From contig NZ_LOHS01000075.1 in the NCBI RefSeq assembly GCF_001642995.1, forward strand, positions 124,001 to 188,000: a stretch of DNA of 64,000 nucleotides, read 5' to 3'. How positions within the stretch are numbered: the stretch's first letter is position 1; every line of letters starts with the position of its first letter. The position numbers were made by a program, and so were the translations under genes. This stretch comes from Streptomyces jeddahensis (GTDB lineage: Bacteria > Actinomycetota > Actinomycetes > Streptomycetales > Streptomycetaceae). The notes under the pieces were generated by a model. It made no database searches and was not told the DNA's origin. It saw nothing but the letters and a program-made list of their open reading frames with translations. This document shows, piece after piece, positions 42,845 through 51,058 of this stretch.

Positions 42845-43124
42845 TCCAGGGCCGCGACACCCGCCCGCTGCCCGTACCGGCACGACACCGCGAATCCTGG
42901 TCGAAGTGACCGCATTTCCGCCGGTGGCGGCTTCCGTCGACTGTGCCTCCGCACGCTCACGAACCCCCAGTGAGCCGACCGGCCGCGGCGGCGAACGCGG
43001 TGGCAGCGTCCGCTCCTCACCGTGGACACATCACTTACGCGAGATCCTGCCGACTTCTCGCGCCGCATGCACCCCCTTTGTCATCCCCAGCCAGCAGTTC
43101 ATACCGCACGAAAGGCCGACAAAC

Positions 43125-44477
43125 ATGTCCATTTCTGGTACGTCCCTGGGGCGGCGCCAATTCCTCGCAGCCTCCGCCGGTGCGGCGCTCGCCGCGACGG
43201 CCCTGCCCGGTTGTGCCGCCTCCGTCGACGACGGCTCGAGCGGCGGCGGTTCGGGAAGCGGCAAGACCACGACGCTCACCGTCATGTCCACCGACGACGA
43301 GAAGAAGGTCTTCCAGGCAGCCGGAAAGGCGCTGGGCATCAAGATCAACTTCGTCGGCAACGACGCGACCAAGCTCAACGCGATGCTGGCGGCGAAGAAC
43401 CCGCCGGACATCGTGCGCGGCCTCGGTGCCACGGACACGCCGTACTTCGCCGCACGCGGGCTGATGGCCGACCTGGACCCGTACTTCGCCAAGAGCTCGG
43501 TGCTCAAGGCGTCCGACATCGACCCGGTCAACGACGTCTGGCGCTTCGACGGCGAGAAGCAGGGTGCGGGGCCCCGCTACGGCATGGCCAAGGACTGGTC
43601 GCAGGACCAGATGCTCTGGTACCGCACGGACATGTTCGAGGCGGCGAAGCTGGATCCGCTCAGCGAGACCGAGCCGCTGTCGTACGACGAGCTGCTGGAT
43701 CTGGGCAGGGAGCTGACCAAGCGCCGGCTCGGCAAGGTCAAGGTCTACGGGCTGAGCTCCTCGGGCCTCGGCACCTTCACGCAGCTCATGGGCATGACCG
43801 CCTCGGCCGGCGGAAGCCTGTTCGCCGAGGACCTGCTCACGGTCGACTTCTCTTCCCCCGAGGCGCTCAAGGCGCTGCAGTGGTACCTGGAGTACGCCCA
43901 GGCAGACATCGGCCCCAACGTCGCCAACCCTAACCCGGACGGCTGGGACTGGCCCACCTTCCAGGCCGGACGCATGGCGATCGCCAGCGACGGCTACTGG
44001 TTCGGCGGAGCGATCGGCGGTGACGCCAAGGTCGCCAAGGTGTCGCGTTTCGCGCCCGCCGCGCAGCTCGGCAGCAACCGCATCAGCCCCTGCTTCGGTG
44101 CCACCGGCTACTGGATCCCCAAGGACTCCAAGAACAAGGACGCGGCCTGGAAGCTCTTCGAGGCCTACTTCGGCGGCAAGCCCGCCGAGGACCGGGCTGC
44201 GGGCGGCTGGGGCATCCCCAGCTTGAAGTCCCTGCGCTCGAAGATGCCGCAGGACACTGCGTTCCAGAAGCAGGCGTTCAAGGTGCAGGAGGAAGAGCTG
44301 AAGCACTTCTCGGTGCTGACGTTCACGCCGTACACCCAGCTGACCGCCCTGGACGCCGTGATCAACAAGGTGCTGCCCAAGGCGATCAAGGGCAAGACGT
44401 CCGCGGGCAAGGTCGCCGACCAGCTCAACTCCCTGATGAACGAGCAGATCGCCAAGGGCAAGGAGGCCCTGGGGTGA
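43125..44477 (+). CDS. CUT1-type sugar ABC importer binding lipoprotein
   Basis: A 450-aa extracellular solute-binding protein (family 1, MalE-like). The signal has a twin-arginine and a lipobox: GRRQFLAASAGAALAATALPGC, so the mature protein is lipidated on Cys29. A Ser/Gly linker follows, then the two-lobed domain with DIVRGLGATDTPYFA, DQMLWYRTDMFEAAKL, FQAGRMAIASDGYWFGGAIG and CFGATGYWIPKDSKN. It delivers a sugar or oligosaccharide (plausibly galactose/arabinose-containing) to the permeases. ATG 43125 follows GAAAGG; a longer frame to 42906 is non-coding in character. It is first gene of a translationally coupled operon. Confidence 0.87.
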   Translation: MSISGTSLGRRQFLAASAGAALAATALPGCAASVDDGSSGGGSGSGKTTTLTVMSTDDEKKVFQAAGKALGIKINFVGNDATKLNAMLAAKNPPDIVRGLGATDTPYFAARGLMADLDPYFAKSSVLKASDIDPVNDVWRFDGEKQGAGPRYGMAKDWSQDQMLWYRTDMFEAAKLDPLSETEPLSYDELLDLGRELTKRRLGKVKVYGLSSSGLGTFTQLMGMTASAGGSLFAEDLLTVDFSSPEALKALQWYLEYAQADIGPNVANPNPDGWDWPTFQAGRMAIASDGYWFGGAIGGDAKVAKVSRFAPAAQLGSNRISPCFGATGYWIPKDSKNKDAAWKLFEAYFGGKPAEDRAAGGWGIPSLKSLRSKMPQDTAFQKQAFKVQEEELKHFSVLTFTPYTQLTALDAVINKVLPKAIKGKTSAGKVADQLNSLMNEQIAKGKEALG

Positions 44478-45508
44478 GCACCGGCCAGCTCACTGATCAG
44501 GCCGCCGGGACGGGTACGTCGGCGACGTCCCCGTCCCGGCCGCCGGCCAAGACGCCGCGCAGGCCGGCCCCGCTGCGGATCCGCAGGGCGCGAGCGTTCT
44601 ATGTGTTCACCGTGCCCTGGGTCATCGGCTTCCTGGCACTGACGGCCTTCCCCCTGGGGTACGCGCTGTGGCTGAGCTTCACCAACGCCGACGGGCTGTC
44701 GCCGAACACGCGCTTCGTGGGGCTGGAAAACTACCGGGAGGTCTTTTCCGATCCGGAGACGATGGACTCGCTGTGGCGCACCGGGGTCTTCACCGCGATC
44801 ACGGTGCCTCTGGGGATCCTGGCGGGGCTGCTGCTGGCGGTGCTGGTGAACCAGCCGATACGGGCCCGCGGGGTGTTCCGCACCCTGCTGTACCTGCCCG
44901 CCGTGGTGCCCCCCGTGGGTGCTGCTCTCACCTTCAAGCTGATCTTCGACCGTGACTCGGGAGCGGCCAACGGCTTCCTGGACGTCTTCAATGTCAACGG
45001 GGTGTCCTGGCTGGTAGACCCGTATGCCCGCTGGGTGCTGATCATGCTGACGATGTGGACCGTGGGCAACGGCATGATCATCTCCCTGGCCGGGCTTCAG
45101 GACATCCCCAGGGAGCTGCTCGAAGCGGCCAGGGTGGACGGCGCCAGTCCGTGGCAGTCCTTCAGCCGCATCACCCTGCCGCTGCTGTCCCCGGTGATCT
45201 TCTTCCAGGTCGTCACCGGCATCATCGGCTCACTGCAGACGTTCGCGCCGCTGCTGATGTCCCTCTCGCCCACCCCTGCCGGTGTCACGGGAGTCCCCGA
45301 GTCGAACTACTTCTTCATGATCCACGTCTTCGCCCAGTACTTCGCCAACGGCCGCTACGGCTACGCCTCCGCCCTGCTGTGGGTGCTCTTCGCGATCATC
45401 TGCGTCGTCACCTTCCTCATCTTCAAACTCAGCAAGGGCGCGGTCTTCTACTCCGTGGAACCGGAGCAGGCGAAATCCAAGCCCCGCACGATCGGAGACG
45501 CCCGATGA
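44474..45508 (+). CDS. CUT1 sugar ABC importer permease (MalF-like)
   Basis: A 344-aa inner-membrane permease with six helices and a Pro/Arg-rich ~35-residue N-terminal tail. The EAA loop is ELLEAARVDGASPWQSFSRI (~212-231), which docks the ATPase; none of the genes here encodes that ATPase, so a shared MsiK-type ATPase elsewhere is expected, as usual in Streptomyces. GTG 44474 overlaps the upstream stop (GTGA). Its own stop overlaps the start of the next permease gene. Confidence 0.87.
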   Translation: MSTGQLTDQAAGTGTSATSPSRPPAKTPRRPAPLRIRRARAFYVFTVPWVIGFLALTAFPLGYALWLSFTNADGLSPNTRFVGLENYREVFSDPETMDSLWRTGVFTAITVPLGILAGLLLAVLVNQPIRARGVFRTLLYLPAVVPPVGAALTFKLIFDRDSGAANGFLDVFNVNGVSWLVDPYARWVLIMLTMWTVGNGMIISLAGLQDIPRELLEAARVDGASPWQSFSRITLPLLSPVIFFQVVTGIIGSLQTFAPLLMSLSPTPAGVTGVPESNYFFMIHVFAQYFANGRYGYASALLWVLFAIICVVTFLIFKLSKGAVFYSVEPEQAKSKPRTIGDAR

Positions 45509-46329
45509 GCGTGCTCTCCCGGCGCAGTACCGTCTACATGCTCCTGATCGGGACCCTGGTGCTGATGCTCAGCCCCTTCGGGTGGCTCGCGATCACCGCA
45601 CTCAAGGACTCGTCCGAGCTGCGCGCCCTCCCCATCCACTGGTGGCCGCACCATCCGAACCTGGGCAACTTCACCGAGGCGCTGACCCTCTTCGACTACC
45701 TCGGCTACGCCCGCAACTCGCTGACGATCGCCACCCTCTACGCGGTGCTGGTCACCGTGGCCTCGGCCTGGGCGGGTTACGGCTTCGCCCGGCTGGAAGC
45801 GCCGGGCAAGAAGGTCATCTTCGGTGTGCTGCTGTCGACGATGATGCTCCCGGGCGTGATCACTCTCATCCCCACGTATCTGATGTTCGCCAAGCTCAAC
45901 CTGGTGAACACCTACATGCCGTGGGTGCTGTGGGGTCTTTCCGGCGCCCCGTATCTGATCTTCCTGTTCCGGCAGTTCTTCACGAACATGCCCAAGGAAC
46001 TGGAGGAGGCGGCGATCGTGGACGGCTGCGGGCAGGTCCGCATCTTCTGGCGGATCTTCCTGCCGCAGTCCTGGCCGGTCATCGCCACCAGCCTGATCCT
46101 GTCGTTCTCCTGGAGCTGGGGCGACTACATCGCGCCGGCCCTGCTCCTCGACGATGCCCGCACCACCCTGGCGGTCAAGCTCGCCACCGGCTACGTCAAC
46201 GAGCACGGCCAGCAGCTGGGCAACGTCGTCGCCGCCGGCGCGGTGATGTACGTCGTGCCCGTCCTCGCGCTCTTCCTGATCATGCAGCGCGGCTTCATCT
46301 CGGGCATCTCCACCTCGGGACTCAAGTAA
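45505..46329 (+). CDS. CUT1 sugar ABC importer permease (MalG-like)
   Basis: A 274-aa permease with six helices. The EAA loop reads ELEEAAIVDGCGQVRIFWRI, and the C-terminus GFISGISTSGLK is typical of MalG-type subunits. It forms the channel with the MalF-like partner. ATG 45505 overlaps the preceding stop (ATGA). About 120 nt follow before the next ribosome site, including a symmetric TCACGTGA pair. Confidence 0.87.
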   Translation: MSVLSRRSTVYMLLIGTLVLMLSPFGWLAITALKDSSELRALPIHWWPHHPNLGNFTEALTLFDYLGYARNSLTIATLYAVLVTVASAWAGYGFARLEAPGKKVIFGVLLSTMMLPGVITLIPTYLMFAKLNLVNTYMPWVLWGLSGAPYLIFLFRQFFTNMPKELEEAAIVDGCGQVRIFWRIFLPQSWPVIATSLILSFSWSWGDYIAPALLLDDARTTLAVKLATGYVNEHGQQLGNVVAAGAVMYVVPVLALFLIMQRGFISGISTSGLK

Positions 46330-46344
46330 GCGGAACCGGTCCGG

Positions 46345-46381
46345 GATCACGTGACCCATGCGCAACGGGGTCACGTGACCC
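46345..46381. promoter_or_regulatory. Twin TCACGTGA palindromes
   Basis: GGGATCACGTGACCC and GGGGTCACGTGACCC, with TCACGTGA cores at 46347-46354 and 46371-46378, 24 bp apart. They could be two operator sites for the aldolase-kinase-lactonase-GH51 segment. They can also fold together as one hairpin with a single mismatch, which would act as a partial terminator. Confidence 0.55.
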
Positions 46382-46454
46382 GCCGGTCCGGACTACCGTG
46401 ACCGAACCGTCCGCTCAAGCTCACCCGTGCCGAATACCTGACGAGGAGTCACTT

Positions 46455-46550
46455 TTGCTACCGCTCAACCGCCCGATGCCTTCCGGCGCGCCGGCGTGGC
46501 CCGGTCGTCGTCCGGTCGCCGGCACGTCCGCCGCGGGGGTGGGGTCATGA
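46455..46550 (+). CDS. Possible 31-aa upstream ORF coupled to the aldolase gene
   Basis: GAGGAG (46443-46448) is spaced 6 nt from TTG 46455. The frame encodes a Pro/Arg/Ala-rich peptide and ends in TGA, overlapping the aldolase ATG (ATGA). The aldolase itself has no strong ribosome site, so re-initiation from this short ORF is a reasonable way to translate it. It could equally be chance. Confidence 0.35.
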   Translation: MLPLNRPMPSGAPAWPGRRPVAGTSAAGVGS

Positions 46551-47218
46551 CGCAGCGTCCCGCTATCACACCGCAGCTCAGCCGGACCCGGGTCATGGCC
46601 ATCCTCAGGTCGGCGGACGCGTCGGGGTTGCCCGCCGTGGCCAAGGCGCTCGCGGCCGGGGGCATCACGTGCCTGGAGGTCACCTTGACCACCGCCGGCG
46701 CCCTGGACGCCCTGGCCCGCATCCGGGACGAACTGGGACCCGAGGTGGCGGTCGGCGCCGGCACCGTGCTCACCGCCGCGCAGGCGAAGGACGCACTGGC
46801 GGCCGGAGCCCAATTCCTGGTGTCCCCGAACGTGGACAGCGAGGTGATTCGCGGCGCCGCGGCAGGCGGCACTCCCTTCTATCCGGGCGCGTGGACGCCG
46901 ACCGAGGTGTTCACGGCCTGGCAGGTCGGCGCCGCCGCGGTCAAATTGTTCCCCGCCTGCACCGGCGGCCCCGGGCACCTGCGGCAGCTGCGGGCCCCCT
47001 TGCCGGAGATTCCGCTGATCGCCGTCGGCGGAGTCGACATCGCCCAGGCGCGGGACTACACCGAGGCCGGAGCGTACGCCGTGGGTGTCGGCTCCCCGCT
47101 GCTGCGCGGCGCCGACGAGAACCCGACCCCGGAGTCCCTGGACTCCCTCACCGGAAGGGCGCGCACAGTGCTGGAAGCAGTCAGGGTCACGGCGCGGGCC
47201 GAGGAGGCCCGCTCGTGA
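46547..47218 (+). CDS. 2-keto-3-deoxy-6-phosphogluconate/galactonate aldolase
   Basis: A 223-aa class I aldolase of the KDPG/KHG family. VMAILRSADASGLPAVAKAL, GGITCLEVTLTT (Glu44), VGAGTVLTAAQAKDALAAGA and GAAAVKLFPA with Schiff-base Lys133 are all in place, along with the GGVD phosphate-binding turn. It splits KDP-gluconate/galactonate into pyruvate and glyceraldehyde-3-phosphate in the cytoplasm. With dgoD nearby, KDP-galactonate (DgoA activity) is the expected substrate. ATG 46547 lacks a good ribosome site and overlaps the short upstream ORF. Its stop overlaps the kinase start (GTGA). Confidence 0.88.
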   Translation: MTQRPAITPQLSRTRVMAILRSADASGLPAVAKALAAGGITCLEVTLTTAGALDALARIRDELGPEVAVGAGTVLTAAQAKDALAAGAQFLVSPNVDSEVIRGAAAGGTPFYPGAWTPTEVFTAWQVGAAAVKLFPACTGGPGHLRQLRAPLPEIPLIAVGGVDIAQARDYTEAGAYAVGVGSPLLRGADENPTPESLDSLTGRARTVLEAVRVTARAEEARS

Positions 47219-48174
47219 ACAGCCCCTCCGAGGCTCCCTACCTCGTCACCGTCGGCGAGGTCCTCGGGGTCCTGTCCGCGTCGGAACCGGGCCCCCTCGC
47301 CCTGGGGTCCGGTCTGCGCCTCGGCCTCGCCGGGGCGGAGTCGAACGTCGCCGTCGGCGTGAGCAGGCTCGGCGGATCCGCCACCTGGATCGGCCGCGTC
47401 AGCGCCGACGAACTCGGCGAGCTCATCCTCCGTGAGCTGCGCGCCGAAGGCGTCACCACCATGGCGACACGGGACCCCGCGCCCACCTCGCTGCTGCTGA
47501 AGGAGCGGCGTACCTCCACGCACAGCCGCGCCCGCTACTACCGCACCCACACGGCCGGTTCCCGGCTGGCCACGGAGGACATCCCCGAGGACGTCGTCGC
47601 CGGCGCGGCCGTCCTGCACATCACCGGGATCACGCCCGCGCTGGGCCCGGGCCCGGCCGCGGCCGTCCGCAAGGCCGTGGACATCGCCGCCGACGCCGGA
47701 GTACCGGTCTCCCTGGACATCAACTTCCGCTCCCTGCTGTGGAGCGAGGCGGAGGCCCGTACCACCCTCCTGCCCCTGCTGCGCATGAGTGATCTGGTGT
47801 TCGCAGGACCGCACGAGGCCCGGCTGGCGGTCCCGGATGCGGACGACCCCGAAGCGCTCGCCAAGGGCATCTGCGACCTCGGTCCCGCCGGTGCCGTGAT
47901 CAAACTGGGTGTCGAGGGAGCGTACGCCCTTCTCGACGGCAACCAGTACCGGCAGCCTGCCGTGCCCGTGCGCGTACACGACTCGGTGGGCGCGGGAGAT
48001 GCGTTCGCCGCGGGGTACCTGGCCGAACTGCTCGCGGGGGAGCCGCCGGAGCGGCGGCTGCGGACGGCGGCCGTGCTCGGCGCCTTCGCCGTCAGCACCA
48101 CCGGTGACTGGGAAGGCCTGCCGAACCGTTCCGAGCTGGCTCTCCTCGACCATCACGACGACGTCGTCCGCTGA
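47215..48174 (+). CDS. PfkB-family 2-keto-3-deoxy-sugar-acid kinase
   Basis: A 319-aa ribokinase-fold kinase. GAESNVAVGVSRLGGSATWI and GRVSADELGELILRELRAEG form the substrate half, DINFRSLLW is typical of KDG kinases, and the C-terminal PfkB signature DSVGAGDAFAAGYLAELL carries the catalytic Asp. It should phosphorylate 2-keto-3-deoxygalactonate/gluconate at C6 with ATP. GTG 47215 overlaps the aldolase stop, so the two are coupled and act in sequence. Confidence 0.87.
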   Translation: MNSPSEAPYLVTVGEVLGVLSASEPGPLALGSGLRLGLAGAESNVAVGVSRLGGSATWIGRVSADELGELILRELRAEGVTTMATRDPAPTSLLLKERRTSTHSRARYYRTHTAGSRLATEDIPEDVVAGAAVLHITGITPALGPGPAAAVRKAVDIAADAGVPVSLDINFRSLLWSEAEARTTLLPLLRMSDLVFAGPHEARLAVPDADDPEALAKGICDLGPAGAVIKLGVEGAYALLDGNQYRQPAVPVRVHDSVGAGDAFAAGYLAELLAGEPPERRLRTAAVLGAFAVSTTGDWEGLPNRSELALLDHHDDVVR

Positions 48175-48239
48175 ACGCCCCCACCCGCCCCCACGCCTAC
48201 CGCTTCACCACCGCTTCGCCCACCGCTCAAGGAAGTCCC

Positions 48240-49313
48240 ATGCCAACGCGCTCCTCCGCCGACGGAATCCTCGTCCTCACCGGCTCCTACACGCCGGACT
48301 CGGGCGGTGAGGGTGCCGGGCTCGCCGCCGTGCGGCTCGATCCGGAGAACGGCTCTCTGACGCCCGACAGCAGTCTGCCGCCGGTGCCCGTCAGCGGCGC
48401 TTCCTTCCTTGCGGCGCACCCGTCACTGGACGTCGTCTACAGCACCAACGAGAACGAATCCGGAGCTGTCAGCGCTGTCGCCCGGCAGAGCGACGGCGTA
48501 CTGGTGCCGCTCGGAGACCCGGTCGGAAGCGGCGGCGCGAACCCATGCCATCTCAGCGTCCATCCCGGGGGACAGTGGCTGCTGACGGCCAATTACGGCA
48601 GCGACACGACGCCCGGCAGCGTGGCCGTGCACCGGCTCGACGCGGACGGGCGTGTGAGCGGTCTGACCGACGTCGCGATCCACGAGGGGTCCGGCCCGGT
48701 CGTCGGACGGCAGGAGGGCACCCACGCCCACCAGGTCCTCGTCGACCCGGCGGGGCGTTTCGTCCTGGCCACCGACCTGGGGGCGGACGCCGTCTTCACG
48801 TACCGCCTCGACACGCGTACCGGAACGCTGGAGCAGACCGCGGTGAGCCGGTTCCGTGCCGGATCGGGCCCCCGCCACCTCGCCTTCTCGCCCGGTGGCG
48901 AGCTGGTGTTCAGCGCTGACGAGCTGTCCTCGACCGTCACCTGCCACCGCTACGACGCCGACACCGGCACTCTCACCGAGATATCCAGCGTTCCCGCCAC
49001 AGAGGCCAAGGACATCACCAACCAGCCCGGCGGAATCGTGGCGTCGCCCTGCGGCCGCTTCGTATGGGTGACCAACCGCGGCGCGGAGACGGTGGCCGCC
49101 TTCCGGGTCACCGGCACCAGCCTCCAGCCGATCGGCGAGGCCCCCAGTGGCGGCGCATGGCCCCGCGGCCTGAACCTGGCGGCCGGCCATCTGCTGGTCG
49201 CCAACCAGCACAGCGGCACGCTCGCCGCGCTGCGCATCCTCGACACCGGAGCCCTCGAGCAGCCCGGCCCGGCAGCGGCCCTTCCCTCGGTCGTCTGCGC
49301 ACTCGTCCTCTGA
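48240..49313 (+). CDS. Lactonase, seven-bladed beta-propeller (6-phosphogluconolactonase family)
   Basis: A 357-aa PF10282-type propeller. Recognisable blade motifs are NPCHLSVHPGGQWLLTANYG, GTHAHQVLVDPAGRFVLATD, GPRHLAFSPGGELVFSADE and SPCGRFVWVTNRGAETVAAF. The family hydrolyses sugar lactones; here the likely role is opening D-galactono-lactone (or L-arabino-lactone) to the acid used by dgoD. It is cytoplasmic, with no signal peptide. ATG 48240 follows AAGGAAG, 65 nt after the kinase stop in the same operon. Confidence 0.82.
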   Translation: MPTRSSADGILVLTGSYTPDSGGEGAGLAAVRLDPENGSLTPDSSLPPVPVSGASFLAAHPSLDVVYSTNENESGAVSAVARQSDGVLVPLGDPVGSGGANPCHLSVHPGGQWLLTANYGSDTTPGSVAVHRLDADGRVSGLTDVAIHEGSGPVVGRQEGTHAHQVLVDPAGRFVLATDLGADAVFTYRLDTRTGTLEQTAVSRFRAGSGPRHLAFSPGGELVFSADELSSTVTCHRYDADTGTLTEISSVPATEAKDITNQPGGIVASPCGRFVWVTNRGAETVAAFRVTGTSLQPIGEAPSGGAWPRGLNLAAGHLLVANQHSGTLAALRILDTGALEQPGPAAALPSVVCALVL

Positions 49314-49390
49314 CGAACCCTCACGCAACGCCCGCCCACATCCGTAGGCCACGTGGCCCTGGCCATGCCCCATCGCACCGAAAGGCAGTC

Positions 49391-50920
49391 ATGCCCGACC
49401 CAAGCACCACCACCGCCGCACGGTTCACCCTGGACTCGGCCTTCGGCATAGGCGCCGTCCAGCCGCGCCTGTACGGATCGTTCGTCGAGCACCTGGGGCG
49501 CTGCGTCTACACCGGCGTCTACGAACCTGGCCACCCTGCCGCCGACGCCGCTGGTCTGCGCCAGGACGTCCTGGAACTGGTCCGGGAGCTGGGCGTCACC
49601 ACCGTGCGCTACCCGGGCGGCAACTTCGTCTCCGGCTACCGCTGGGAGGACACCGTCGGACCGCGCGAGGAGCGGCCGGTCCGGCTGGACCTCGCCTGGA
49701 AGACCACCGAGACCAACGAGTTCGGCCTCGGCGAGTTCATGGACTTCTGCGCCAAGACCGGCATGGAGCCCATGATGGCCGTCAACCTCGGCACCCGCGG
49801 GGTCGAGGAGGCCCTGCAGCTGCTGGAGTACAGCAACCACCCCGGCGGCACCGAGCTGTCCGACCGCCGCATCGCCCACGGCGCCAAGCAGCCGTACGGC
49901 ATCCGCATGTGGTGCCTGGGCAACGAGATGGACGGCCCCTGGCAGACCGGCCACAAGACGGCCGCGGAGTACGGGCGGCTCGCCGCCGAGACGGCCCGCG
50001 CCATGCGGATGATCCAGCCGGACCTGGAACTGGTCGCCTGCGGCAGCTCGGCCTCCGGCATGCCGACCTTCGCCGCCTGGGAGGCGACCGTCCTGGAGGC
50101 CGCCTACGACCAGGTCGACTACATCTCGCTGCACGCCTACTACGAGGAGATCGACGGCGACCGCGACTCCTTCCTCGCCTCGGCCGTCGACATGGAGCAC
50201 TTCATTGAGTCGGTCGTCGCCACCTGCGACCACGTCCGGGCCCGGCTGAAGACGCAGAAGCGCATCAACCTCTCCTTCGACGAGTGGAACGTCTGGTACC
50301 AGAAACGGCCCAACCCGCACCGGGTCGAGGACTGGCAGCAGGCGCCGCGCCTGCTGGAGGACGTCTACACCGTCACCGACGCCGTGGTCTTCGGCTCGCT
50401 GCTCATCGCCCTGCTGCGCCACGCCGACCGGGTCACCGCCGCGTCGCTCGCACAGCTCGTCAACGTCATCGCGCCGATCATGACCGAGCCGGGCGGTCCC
50501 GCCTGGCGGCAGACCACCTTCTTCCCGTTCGCCCAGGCCTCCCGGTACGGGCGCGGCCGGGTCCTGCGCGTCGAGGTCGACAGCCCCACCTACACCACGG
50601 CCAGGTTCGGCGAGGTGCCGTTGCTGCACGCCACCGCCGTGACCGACGACGAGACCGGCGACGTCACCGTCTTCGCCGTCAACCGCAGCCAGTCCGCCGC
50701 CCTGCCGCTGGAGATCGACCTGCGCGGGGTCGAAGCCCACACCGTGGTGGAGCACCTGGTCCTGGCCGACAGCGACCCCGAGGCCCGCAACACGCTGGAC
50801 GAGCCCGACCGCGTCACGCCCCACGCGGCCACCGGCACCACGGTCGCCGGGGGAGTCCTCCGCGCCGAACTCGAGCCCCTGTCCTGGAACATGATCCGCC
50901 TGTCGCCTCAGCGGGGGTGA
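49391..50920 (+). CDS. abfA: Intracellular GH51 alpha-L-arabinofuranosidase
   Basis: A 509-aa GH51 enzyme without a signal peptide. The (beta/alpha)8 barrel has RYPGGNFVSGYRWEDTVGP, the acid/base Glu179 in CLGNEMDGPWQ, and the nucleophile Glu298 in FDEWNVWY. A C-terminal beta-sandwich follows from about residue 390. Length and motifs match S. lividans AbfA. It releases arabinose from imported arabino-oligosaccharides, which fits the GH43 enzymes secreted by this locus. ATG 49391 follows GAAAGG. It is last gene of the importer and pathway operon, and ends at a dispersed element and terminator. Confidence 0.92.
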   Translation: MPDPSTTTAARFTLDSAFGIGAVQPRLYGSFVEHLGRCVYTGVYEPGHPAADAAGLRQDVLELVRELGVTTVRYPGGNFVSGYRWEDTVGPREERPVRLDLAWKTTETNEFGLGEFMDFCAKTGMEPMMAVNLGTRGVEEALQLLEYSNHPGGTELSDRRIAHGAKQPYGIRMWCLGNEMDGPWQTGHKTAAEYGRLAAETARAMRMIQPDLELVACGSSASGMPTFAAWEATVLEAAYDQVDYISLHAYYEEIDGDRDSFLASAVDMEHFIESVVATCDHVRARLKTQKRINLSFDEWNVWYQKRPNPHRVEDWQQAPRLLEDVYTVTDAVVFGSLLIALLRHADRVTAASLAQLVNVIAPIMTEPGGPAWRQTTFFPFAQASRYGRGRVLRVEVDSPTYTTARFGEVPLLHATAVTDDETGDVTVFAVNRSQSAALPLEIDLRGVEAHTVVEHLVLADSDPEARNTLDEPDRVTPHAATGTTVAGGVLRAELEPLSWNMIRLSPQRG

Positions 50921-50944
50921 CGCGACGCCGGCGCTCCGCTGGAA

Positions 50945-51020
50945 GTGCCGCGATGTGCCGTCCGTTAGGTGCGGCTTCGTCGTGGCTGGTCGCGCAGTTC
51001 CCCGCGCCCCTTCGGGGCGC
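50945..51020 (-). repeat. Dispersed intergenic element, copy 3 (inverted)
   Basis: Reading the minus strand: hairpin GCGCCCC/GGGGCGC (51004-51020), then the core GGGGAACTGCGCGACCAGCC, CACGACG, GCCGCA, GACGGCACATCGCGGCAC. It lies 25 nt after the GH51 stop and beyond the terminator shared with TetR. Confidence 0.85.
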
Positions 51021-51021
51021 T

Positions 51022-51056
51022 GGTGCCGCACCGGTCCGAGGAGCCGGTGCGGCACC
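51022..51056. terminator. Bidirectional terminator between GH51 and TetR genes
   Basis: 13-bp perfect arms GGTGCCGCACCGG (51022-51034) and CCGGTGCGGCACC (51044-51056), loop of 9 nt, 3 nt from the TetR stop codon. Confidence 0.88.
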
Positions 51057-51058
51057 TC

